Below, piece after piece: positions 36,124 to 42,879 of a stretch of DNA of 64,000 nt. The stretch covers positions 17,951-81,950 of the forward strand of contig CAWIHT010000018.1 in the NCBI GenBank assembly GCA_963836085.1. The letters are read 5' to 3'. The position numbers were made by a program, and so were the translations under genes. The notes under the pieces were generated by a model. That model had not been told where the DNA came from and did not search any database. It was given only the letters and a program-made list of their open reading frames with translations. The DNA is from JAHEEL01 sp963836085 (lineage in GTDB: Bacteria; Actinomycetota; Acidimicrobiia; Spongiisociales; UBA5794). Each line of letters starts with the position of its first letter. Within the stretch, counting starts at the first letter, position 1.

Positions 36124-36131
36124 TTCCTCCC

Positions 36132-36138
36132 CTTCAGG
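36132..36138. repeat. Target-site duplication, left copy
   Basis: CTTCAGG directly abuts the left inverted repeat; the same 7 bp occur at 37229-37235 after the right inverted repeat. Confidence 0.8.
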
Positions 36139-37228
36139 TGTTCTGTCGCGGTGTGTTGCGACATGTGCATCAGCGGTGCAGCCTTGTTGGTGGTGTCGTA
36201 AGCCATAACAAGGAGCACCGCTGATGAGTGTCCATGATGGTCATGTCGAGTATCGGATGCGTCTGGTTGCCGTGATCGAGGCGTCGGGGAACAAGCGTGC
36301 GGCGTGTGCGGCGGCTGGGATCCATCCGTCGTCGTTCTATCGGTGGCGGAGACAGCCCGGCCCGGCCGTGCGGCGTGTGTCGTGGGCCGAGCAGCGTCTT
36401 GTTGAACGGATCGTCGCCACAGCGTTGGCGTATCCGTCTGCGGGACCGGTCACGGTCGCGGATCATCTCGCCGATAGTGGCGTGTCCGTGTCGGCGTCGA
36501 AGGTATGGAGGACCCTGGTCAAGCATCGTCTGAACACCAAGACGTTGCGATACGCCCTGTTGAGACAGCACCGGGCCCCCGCATCGATCAAGGTCGCAGC
36601 CCAACGCGACCGATACGTCGGCCGCCTCGACGCCAACCAACCCGGTGACCTCGTCCAGTTCGACTGTTTCCACGTCGGATCGTTCAAAGAGACGCGTCTC
36701 GGCGCCGGGAAACAACACACCGGCCAGATCTGGCAATACACCGCCATCGACGTCGCATCGTCATGGCTGTGGGCCGAACTCCACGCCACCCGACACAACC
36801 CCACCGGTGCACTCACGTCACAACTCGCCCACCGCGTCGCCAACGACCTCACCACATTCGGATGGGACTGGCACGCTGCAACGACCGACAACGGCAACGA
36901 ATACCGAGCCCAACTGTTCCGTGACACCCTCGAAGGCCTCGGCGTTGAGCACCGATACATCAAAGCCGGCCGACCCCAAACCAACGGGAAAGTCGAACGG
37001 GTCCAACGCACCCTCCTCGAAGAGCTCTACCAACCCGCCCTCCTTGGATACACCGAACCATCCATCACCGGCCTCCGCAAAGACCTCACCAACTACATCA
37101 CCTGGTACAACCACACCCGCAAACACCACGGACGCTGGAACCAAGGACAACCACCCGCCACAATCATGACCCCCAACCCCAAACTCCACCCATGAACCCC
37201 ACCCGTCGCACAATCGCGAAACAGGACA
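36139..37228 (+). mobile_element. IS481-family insertion sequence, 1090 bp
   Basis: Ends are TGTTCTGTCGCG on the left and, inverted, TGTCCTGTTTCGCG on the right, imperfect terminal repeats beginning TGT as usual for IS481. A 7-bp direct repeat CTTCAGG flanks the element. One intact transposase gene fills most of it. The insertion is in the apical loop of the first hairpin of R4. Intact ends, gene and target duplication indicate a fairly recent insertion. Confidence 0.88.
36224..37195 (+). CDS. IS481-family transposase
   Basis: 323 aa DDE transposase. An N-terminal helix-turn-helix (ACAAAGIHPSSFYRWRRQ) is followed by a second HTH and the rve/RNase H core. The acidic triad is likely the Asp in VQFDCFHVG, the Asp in TTDNGNEYRAQ and the Glu in GRPQTNGKVERV. 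It appears intact. It is transcribed toward the duplicated segment. Confidence 0.93.
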   Translation: MSVHDGHVEYRMRLVAVIEASGNKRAACAAAGIHPSSFYRWRRQPGPAVRRVSWAEQRLVERIVATALAYPSAGPVTVADHLADSGVSVSASKVWRTLVKHRLNTKTLRYALLRQHRAPASIKVAAQRDRYVGRLDANQPGDLVQFDCFHVGSFKETRLGAGKQHTGQIWQYTAIDVASSWLWAELHATRHNPTGALTSQLAHRVANDLTTFGWDWHAATTDNGNEYRAQLFRDTLEGLGVEHRYIKAGRPQTNGKVERVQRTLLEELYQPALLGYTEPSITGLRKDLTNYITWYNHTRKHHGRWNQGQPPATIMTPNPKLHP

Positions 37229-37235
37229 CTTCAGG
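37229..37235. repeat. Target-site duplication, right copy
   Basis: CTTCAGG, matching 36132-36138. Confidence 0.8.
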
Positions 37236-37349
37236 GGGAGGTGTCGCCCTCTGGGCGACGGAGGGGGTCTCTGCTTTGCTTCGAGAATCGAGAGACCCCT
37301 TCCGTCAGCGCCCTGGGGGGCGCTGCCACCTTCCCCTGAGGGGAAGGAA

Positions 37350-37412
37350 TTCGAAGCGGCTCGCGGTTGTGTCTTGCCTGCCTCTCGCTGCTCGTCGATC
37401 TCCTCCCTCCGA
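37350..37412. repeat. 63-bp spacer repeat, copy 2
   Basis: Matches 36061-36123 base for base as far as I can compare. Confidence 0.85.
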
Positions 37413-37539
37413 TTCCTCCCCTTCAGGGGGAGGTGTCGCCCTCTGGGCGACGGAGGGGGTCTCCACCTCTCCACGAACTCGAGAGACCCCTTCCGTCAGC
37501 GCCCTGGGGGCGCTGCCACCTTCCCCTGAGGGGAAGGAA
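37413..37539. repeat. Nested-hairpin repeat R5
   Basis: 127 bp, same architecture as R3 and R4, with a different central loop (CCACCTCTCCACGAACT). Its right end is the left breakpoint of the 9.2-kb tandem duplication. Between the IS gene and the next gene (37196-37588) I see only the IS end, R4, a spacer and R5. Confidence 0.85.
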
Positions 37540-37588
37540 TTGAAGAAGGGGAAGGAATAGAGACGACGCGCTTCTCGTTGGCTGTGCA

Positions 37589-38086
37589 ATGAAGCGAGGG
37601 CTGTTTCGGTATCCGGATCTTGTCAACGAGAACGCTTCCCGGATGATTGCGGGTGGCGTCGTTGTAGTCGTCGCGGTCTACCTCTTGACCGGGAGCGGAC
37701 TCGTGCTCGCTGCGCTCGCCTACGGATTCGTGGCCCGGGTTCTCACAGGGCCGACGCTGTCCCCGCTGGCGCAACTGGTGAATCGGGTGGTTGTCCCGCT
37801 GCTCGATGTGCCGGTCCGGCCAGTTCCCGGTCCTCCCAAGCGGTTTGCCCAGGGGATCGGGGCCGTCCTGTCGGTGAGCGGCCTTGCCGCGCACCTGGCG
37901 GGTCTCGACCCGCTGGCGTTCGTTCTTGTCGCGGCGATCGGCGTGGCGGCGACGCTCGAATCGGCTTTCGCGTTCTGCATCGGCTGCCGGATCTTCGCCG
38001 TGCTCATGACGGTCGGCCTGATCCCGCAGTCGGTCTGCGAAGCATGCAATGACCTGTCCGTCGCGCGGTCGAGCGCCGGCGCGTAG
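37589..38086 (+). CDS. DUF4395 membrane protein, copy 1
   Basis: 165 aa. It begins MKRGLFRYPDLVNENASRM and has about four hydrophobic helices (IAGGVVVVVAVYLLTGSGL, IGAVLSVSGLAAHLAGL, FVLVAAIGVAATLESAF, IFAVLMTVGLI). The DUF4395 pattern with two cysteine pairs, FCIGC and CEAC, is evident. Family members often sit by thioredoxin-like or sulfur-metabolism genes; here it is convergent with metX. Function unknown, redox or sulfur-related role inferred from the cysteines and context. Confidence 0.88.
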   Translation: MKRGLFRYPDLVNENASRMIAGGVVVVVAVYLLTGSGLVLAALAYGFVARVLTGPTLSPLAQLVNRVVVPLLDVPVRPVPGPPKRFAQGIGAVLSVSGLAAHLAGLDPLAFVLVAAIGVAATLESAFAFCIGCRIFAVLMTVGLIPQSVCEACNDLSVARSSAGA

Positions 38087-38112
38087 ACGTCGTTGTGGAT
38101 CGCTCGATGGTC

Positions 38113-39162
38113 CTAGCTGCCGGTGTATACGTGCGCTCTGACCGTCTCGGTCCTCTCCAGCCAGGCGACGATGAGTTCGTTGAGATGGTCGGTCTCGATG
38201 AGGAACGCGTCGTGTCCCTGAGGCTTGTCGAGCAGCGCGAACTCCGCGTTCCCAAGCGATTGGGCGAGCGCCTCACCTTCTGAGGACGGATACAGCACGT
38301 CAGACGCGATTCCGACGACCAGTGCGGGCGTCTTCACGTGCCGCAGCACCGCTTCAGTCGGCCCGCGTCCGCGGCTGAGGTCGTAGGTGTCCATGGCTGC
38401 GAGCAACGTCAGGTAGGTGTTCGCGTCGAATCGGTCGACGAGTTTCGAACCCTGGTGGCGGAGATACGACTGGACGGCGAATCCATCTTCTTCGTCCTCC
38501 ACCCGTCCGAAGCGGCTGGCGAAGTTCTCGGGACTGCGATAGGTGCACATGGCGATCATCCGTGCCGTCGCGAGTCCATTGTCCGGACCCCGGCCTTTGC
38601 GATAGTTGCCACCACGGAACCACGGATCGTTCACAATCGCGTGCCGCTGCGCTTCCGACAGGCCGAGTGCCCACGGAGACTGGGCGGCTCCAATGCCGAT
38701 CGGAACGATCGCATCGACCCGCTCCGGGTACATGAGCGCCCACTCGAGCGTCTGCATTCCTCCCATCGACCCGCCGATCACCAGTCGGAGGCGCTCGACG
38801 CCGATATGGTCGAGGAGCAGCGCCTGAAGGCGGACCATGTCTCTGACGGAGATGTCAGGGAACTCCGGTCCGTATGGTGCGAGGCGTCCCGGTTGGAGGC
38901 TCGTTGGCCCCGTCGTCCCGGAACAACCACCGAGTACGTTCGCCGCCACGATGTAGTCGTGCGACGGATCGAAGACCTTCCCGTCGCCGAAGAGTCCGTC
39001 CCACCAGTCGTCGGCGTCGGCCGAACCGGTGAGCGCGTGGCAGATCAGTGTTGCCTCGGTCTGTGGCTCTCCCCACGTGCGGTAGGCCACCCTGACGCCG
39101 TCGAGTTCCCCACCGCCCTCGAGTGGGAAGATCCCCGGAAGGTCGATGAACCCGGTGGTCAT
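38113..39162 (-). CDS. metX: Homoserine O-acetyltransferase, copy 1
   Basis: 349 aa alpha/beta-hydrolase-fold transferase making O-acyl-L-homoserine, the first committed step of methionine synthesis. The nucleophile elbow GGSMGGMQTLEW, the Asp in ASDVLYPSSEG and the His in KPQGHDAFLIE form the triad. VLGGCSGTTGPTS is a MetX signature. It overlaps metY by 4 nt, so both are translated from one mRNA headed by the leader-peptide attenuator. Confidence 0.96.
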   Translation of the reverse strand: MTTGFIDLPGIFPLEGGGELDGVRVAYRTWGEPQTEATLICHALTGSADADDWWDGLFGDGKVFDPSHDYIVAANVLGGCSGTTGPTSLQPGRLAPYGPEFPDISVRDMVRLQALLLDHIGVERLRLVIGGSMGGMQTLEWALMYPERVDAIVPIGIGAAQSPWALGLSEAQRHAIVNDPWFRGGNYRKGRGPDNGLATARMIAMCTYRSPENFASRFGRVEDEEDGFAVQSYLRHQGSKLVDRFDANTYLTLLAAMDTYDLSRGRGPTEAVLRHVKTPALVVGIASDVLYPSSEGEALAQSLGNAEFALLDKPQGHDAFLIETDHLNELIVAWLERTETVRAHVYTGS

Positions 39163-40475
39163 GCGGCCGCCTCGTCGAATCCGGCCCGAGCGAAGGCGGT
39201 GGCGAAGTCGGCAATGATGTCATCGATGTGCTCGATGCCGACCGAGACCCGGATCAGGTCGTCGGTGACGCCCGCCGATTCCTGCTCCACGGCGTCGAGT
39301 TGCTGATGTGTCGTCGATGCCGGATGGATCACGAGCGTCTTCGCGTCGCCCACGTTGGCAAGGTGGGACGCCAGCTCAACCGAGTTGATGAACCGCTCGG
39401 CGGCCTGTGGCCCTCCCCTGATACCGAAGGACAAGACTGATCCGAAGCCGTTCGTGAGGAGCCGTTTCGCCGCTGCGTGGTCCGGATGGTCTTCAAGCCC
39501 CGGGTAGTTCACCCACTCGACGAGGGGCTGGTCGTTGAGCCATGTCGCGAGTTCAAGCGCGTTGTCGACATGACGCTGGACCCTCAGCGAGAGCGTCTCG
39601 ACGCCCTGGAGGAGCAGGAATGCATTGAAGGGGCTCAGGCACGCTCCGATGTCGCGGAGTCCTTCAACCCGAGCCCGAATCGCGAAGGCGATGTTGCCGA
39701 ATGGCCCGTCGGGCCCGAACGTCTCCGCGAACTTCAGGCCGTGATAGCCCGGCGCCGGTTCCGTGAACGTGGGGAACCGCCCGTTGGACCAATTGAAATT
39801 GCCTGAGTCGACAATGATGCCACCGATCGACGTGCCGTGTCCGCCGATCCACTTCGTTGCCGAGGCCACCACGATGTCGGCGCCGTGGTCGATGGGCCGG
39901 CAGAGGTAGCCGGCGGCACCGAACGTATTGTCGACGACCAGAGGTACGCCTGCCTCGTGGGCGACCCGTGCCAGTTCCGGGAGGTCGGCGACGTTGAACC
40001 GAGGATTCCCGATCGACTCGACGTAGAGGGCTTTGGTGTTGTCGTCGATGCGTGCGGCAAAGTCCTCCGGGTCGTCACCCTCGACGAACCGGACCTCGAT
40101 GCCGATGCGATCGAACGTCACCTTGAACTGGTTGTACGTGCCGCCGTAGAGGTATGACGTCGAGACGATGTTGTCGCCCGCCTCGGCGAGGGTCGTCAAG
40201 GCGGTGAATTGAGCGGCCTGACCACTCGATGTCGCAACCGCCGCGACGCCACCCTCGAGGGCTGCGATTCGCTTCTCGAACACATCGGTCGTTGGATTCT
40301 GGATCCGCGTGTAGATGTTGCCGAACTCCTCGAGCGCAAAGAGTTTCGCTCCGTGCTCCGAGTCGTCGAACGTGTAGGACGTCGTCTGGTAGATCGGAAC
40401 CGCCCGTGCGTTGGTGCCGGGTGCCGGCTCCTGCCCTGCGTGGACTTGCAGGGTCTCGTATCGATAGTCGCTCAT
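39159..40475 (-). CDS. metY: O-acetylhomoserine sulfhydrylase, copy 1
   Basis: 438 aa Cys/Met-metabolism PLP enzyme; start ATG 40475 with GGGAGGG upstream. The start of the mature family pattern, MSDYRYETLQVHAGQEPAPG, and the PLP lysine in VVASATKWIGGHGTSIGG are visible; NIYTRIQNPTTDVFEKR and LVIHPASTTHQQL are also typical. It uses sulfide to make homocysteine directly. A longer frame to 40604 runs through the terminator region and is rejected. Confidence 0.96.
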   Translation of the reverse strand: MSDYRYETLQVHAGQEPAPGTNARAVPIYQTTSYTFDDSEHGAKLFALEEFGNIYTRIQNPTTDVFEKRIAALEGGVAAVATSSGQAAQFTALTTLAEAGDNIVSTSYLYGGTYNQFKVTFDRIGIEVRFVEGDDPEDFAARIDDNTKALYVESIGNPRFNVADLPELARVAHEAGVPLVVDNTFGAAGYLCRPIDHGADIVVASATKWIGGHGTSIGGIIVDSGNFNWSNGRFPTFTEPAPGYHGLKFAETFGPDGPFGNIAFAIRARVEGLRDIGACLSPFNAFLLLQGVETLSLRVQRHVDNALELATWLNDQPLVEWVNYPGLEDHPDHAAAKRLLTNGFGSVLSFGIRGGPQAAERFINSVELASHLANVGDAKTLVIHPASTTHQQLDAVEQESAGVTDDLIRVSVGIEHIDDIIADFATAFARAGFDEAAA

Positions 40476-40478
40476 GTT

Positions 40479-40517
40479 CCCTCCCTGGGATTGGTGGTGG
40501 TGGCCGGTTCGGGAGGG
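40479..40517 (-). promoter_or_regulatory. Possible Shine-Dalgarno sequestering stem upstream of metY, copy 1
   Basis: In the mRNA CCCUCCC (40517-40511) is complementary to the ribosome-binding GGGAGGG (40485-40479). A 7-bp stem would hide the metY ribosome binding site, a possible second layer of control after the terminator. Confidence 0.4.
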
Positions 40518-40522
40518 TCGTT

Positions 40523-40566
40523 CAACGAAAACGATCCGCCCCGTTGCCGGTGCGGATCCTTCGTTG
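40523..40566 (-). terminator. Attenuator terminator of metY-metX, copy 1
   Basis: On the minus strand CAACGAA (40566-40560), GATCCGC (40558-40552), CCG, loop GCAA, CGG, GCGGATC (40539-40533), GTTT, TTCGTTG (40529-40523). The inner stem is 7 bp plus 3 bp around one mismatch, capped by a GNRA tetraloop, and followed by GTTTTCGTT. It lies between the leader peptide and metY, as expected of a transcription attenuator. Confidence 0.7.
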
Positions 40567-40585
40567 GTTCGGTTGTTTGTCGGTG

Positions 40586-40654
40586 CTACGCGACGACTCC
40601 ACACGGCTTCATATGTGCCATGGGCATCATCATGGTGGTGCGTGCAGCGGTCAT
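40586..40654 (-). CDS. Methionine-rich leader peptide of the metYX attenuator, copy 1
   Basis: 22 codons, ATG 40654 to TAG 40586, encoding MTAARTTMMMPMAHMKPCGVVA. Met appears six times, including MMM at 8-10 and again at 12 and 15, with Cys at 18. It lies directly after a strong promoter with no ribosome binding site, so it would be translated from a leaderless mRNA. The GNRA-capped terminator follows 20 nt after the stop and metY 110 nt after it. Ribosome stalling at Met codons when methionyl-tRNA is scarce would change transcription into metYX. The mechanism is inferred. The peptide is identical in the second copy. Confidence 0.7.
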   Translation of the reverse strand: MTAARTTMMMPMAHMKPCGVVA

Positions 40655-40663
40655 TGCTGAGCG

Positions 40664-40693
40664 AAAGTAGTGCTGCCGCTGTGCGTCTGTCAA
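40664..40693 (-). promoter_or_regulatory. Promoter of the leader-metY-metX operon, copy 1
   Basis: Consensus -35 TTGACA (40693-40688), 18-nt spacer, TACTTT (40669-40664). Initiation is expected about 3 nt before the leader ATG. Confidence 0.65.
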
Positions 40694-40714
40694 GGCTTCC
40701 CGGTCGAGTTCGCC

Positions 40715-41464
40715 CTAGTTGTCTCCGGAGATGCGGCGCACGACTGCCGCCGTTGCGTCAATGACGATGGCCTGCTGCTGCTCCCGGGTGATCGTTGCCG
40801 GGTTGTCGCCGCTCTGCTCGCCGTACCAGCCGAAGTAGGCGTGGTTTCCGCCGTCGATCTCGACGAACGCCGTGTCCGGAGGGAGGAGCGCTCGGGAGTC
40901 TTCGATGTCCTGGACCGTGGTGAGACCGTCGAGCGTGCCGAAGACTGACGCGGTTTCGCCGGACCACGCGTTGAGGTCGATCGAGTCCTCTGGATAGGCG
41001 GCCCACAGCGCAAGGCCGTCGACGGCGTCGGGGTTTTCGGCGGCGTAGCGGGCGGCCATCACCCCGCCGAGGCTGTGACCGGCAATGACCCAATCGGTCA
41101 CCTCCGGGTGGTCGCCGATGACGTCGTCCGCCCGATCACCACCGAGGATCGCCACGCCGAACGGCATCGGAACGATCGCCACGAACGCTCCCTCGTCTGC
41201 CAGTGCGTGCGCGGCCGGTGCGTACGAGCGAGGCTCCACGAACGCTCCCGGGTAGATGATCACGCCGATCGTTGATGGTTCGATCGGGGTGAACGTGATC
41301 GGCTTGCCATCGACGACGGCCACGGTGGCAGTCGATTCCATGGCGACAAGAGCTTCCGGCATCGGACCCTGCGTCAGAACACGGGGCAGGATCAGCGCGG
41401 CTCCGATGAGGAGCACCGCGAGCACGCTGACGACGGCTCCGGCGACGATCAGCACTTTTCGCAT
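40715..41464 (-). CDS. Alpha/beta hydrolase with N-terminal membrane anchor, copy 1
   Basis: 249 aa from ATG 41464. An N-terminal hydrophobic helix (VLIVAGAVVSVLAVLLIGAA) is either anchor or uncleaved signal. The extracellular part has the nucleophile elbow VIAGHSLGGVMAARYAAE, an acid-site region after LWAAYPEDS and the catalytic His in DGGNHAYFGWYGEQ. It belongs to the small Abhydrolase_5 group; substrate unknown. It is upstream of the metYX promoter on the same strand and downstream of the photolyase. Confidence 0.85.
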   Translation of the reverse strand: MRKVLIVAGAVVSVLAVLLIGAALILPRVLTQGPMPEALVAMESTATVAVVDGKPITFTPIEPSTIGVIIYPGAFVEPRSYAPAAHALADEGAFVAIVPMPFGVAILGGDRADDVIGDHPEVTDWVIAGHSLGGVMAARYAAENPDAVDGLALWAAYPEDSIDLNAWSGETASVFGTLDGLTTVQDIEDSRALLPPDTAFVEIDGGNHAYFGWYGEQSGDNPATITREQQQAIVIDATAAVVRRISGDN

Positions 41465-41541
41465 GGTCTGGTCTTTCGTGGTTTGTGAATCGGTCGCGCT
41501 GCATTCTGGCCGATGCGCCGCGGATCCGATTCGGCTCGTCC

Positions 41542-42879
41542 CTAGGCCCGTGCTGCGCCGAAGCGCCGCAAGGTGATCTCGCGGGCTTCGCTGTGGTCGA
41601 CCATCGGATACGGATAGTCCGTGCCGAGGTCGACGCCGGCAGCGGCGGTCTCGAGTGGACGCTCCCAGGGCGCGTGGATACCGGGGCCGTCCAGCGGCGC
41701 GAGTTCCGGCACGTACCGGCGGATGTACGCACCGTCGGGGTCGAACCGCCGACTCTGCGTGATCGGGTTCATGATCCGGAAGTAGGGAGCCGCGTCGGCG
41801 CCCGTCCCAGCAACCCACTGCCAGTTGCCGACGTTCTGCGCCGGGTCGGCATCGACGAGCAGTCGCCGGAAGTGCTGCTCGCCGATCCGCCAATCGACGC
41901 CGAGATCCTTGACGAGGAACGAAGCGGCGATCATGCGCACCCGTCCGTGCATCCAGCCTTCGAGCCGAAGCTGGCGCATGCCGGCGTCGACGATCGGATA
42001 GCCGGTCTGGCCGCCCTTCCAGGCCGCAGCGGCCTCCTCGTCGTCGGCCCACACGATCGAGTCGAGATCCTCGCGGTACGCATGGTCGATGGTTCGAGGG
42101 GAGTGGAACAGGACCTGGGCGTAGAAGTCCCTCCAAGCAAGCTGGCGGACGAACGCTCGGCGTCCGCTCGTCGACCGGCCGACGCGTTCGGTCAGGGTGC
42201 GGGCTGAGATCGTCCCGAACTTCAGATCGGCTGAGAGATGCGATGTCTGGTCGAGGTCCGGTCGATCGCGATCTTCTTCATACGTGTCGACGGTCTCGAG
42301 GAATCGCTCCAACCGTTCTCGGGCACCCGCCTCGCCGGCGGGCATGATGGGCGTCTCGGCGACCGGAGTCTGATTCCTGCCTCGCCCGATAACGGTGGCT
42401 GGGCCAACCCGCGGCGACCGCTCAATCGGCGTTTGGTTCCACCTGCGGTAGTACGGCGTGAAGACCCGGTAGGGCGTGCCCCCTCCGGTCAGCACCGTCC
42501 CGGGTGCGTGCACCACGTCTCCGTCGAAGGCTTCGATAGGTGGGCCCATCGCCGCTGCAACCTTGGCGTCTCGTCGGGCCGAGAACGGTGTGTACGAGCG
42601 ATTCCAGTACGCAGCGTCGTGGTCGGCGGCGATGATCGGGACGATGGTTTCGGGATTCCCGGTCTCCACCCGGAGACTGCCGCCGAGGCGGCGGAGTTCA
42701 CCATCGAGCGCGCCGAGGTGAGCGAACAGGAGGTCGCGGCGGAGGCTACCCGCATCCGAGAGCAGGCGTTGATCGAGCACGAACAGTGCCTCAACCGCAC
42801 TGTGGTCGGTGGTGGCGGCGGCCCATGCTGGATTGTCCGTGAGGCGAAGGTCTCGGCGGAACCAGACCAGCGAAGTCAC
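41542..42879 (-). CDS. phrB: Deoxyribodipyrimidine photolyase, copy 1
   Basis: 445 aa from GTG 42879, which overlaps the SDR stop as GTGA. It begins VTSLVWFRRDLRLTDNPAW. The FAD-binding half has GYPIVDAGMRQLRLEGWMHG, RMIAASFLVKDLGVDWRIGE and NVGNWQWVAGTGADAAPYFR, the class I CPD photolyase pattern. It repairs cyclobutane pyrimidine dimers using light. The operon partner is an SDR as in other light-induced photolyase operons. Confidence 0.95.
   Translation of the reverse strand: MTSLVWFRRDLRLTDNPAWAAATTDHSAVEALFVLDQRLLSDAGSLRRDLLFAHLGALDGELRRLGGSLRVETGNPETIVPIIAADHDAAYWNRSYTPFSARRDAKVAAAMGPPIEAFDGDVVHAPGTVLTGGGTPYRVFTPYYRRWNQTPIERSPRVGPATVIGRGRNQTPVAETPIMPAGEAGARERLERFLETVDTYEEDRDRPDLDQTSHLSADLKFGTISARTLTERVGRSTSGRRAFVRQLAWRDFYAQVLFHSPRTIDHAYREDLDSIVWADDEEAAAAWKGGQTGYPIVDAGMRQLRLEGWMHGRVRMIAASFLVKDLGVDWRIGEQHFRRLLVDADPAQNVGNWQWVAGTGADAAPYFRIMNPITQSRRFDPDGAYIRRYVPELAPLDGPGIHAPWERPLETAAAGVDLGTDYPYPMVDHSEAREITLRRFGAARA

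Larger units (their letters stand above)
36124..37349. repeat. Nested-hairpin repeat R4, interrupted by the IS element
   Basis: The element is split: 36124-36138 is the left end and 37229-37349 the rest. Removing the insertion and one copy of CTTCAGG restores CCCCTTCAGGGGGAGG, as in R3 and R5. Confidence 0.85.

Noticed and set aside
35933..37539. CRISPR array
   Set aside because: Repeats are about 127 bp, palindromic, with identical rather than unique spacers, and no cas genes are present.
40476..40714. SAM riboswitch upstream of metY
   Set aside because: I could not fit the conserved cores of SAM-I, SAM-II or SAM-IV; the leader ORF plus terminator explains the region better.
40715..42136. 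473-aa version of the hydrolase (and its twin at 49942-51363)
   Set aside because: The first 224 residues are Arg/Pro-rich translation of the photolyase gene; the natural start is the membrane-anchor ATG at 41464 (50691).
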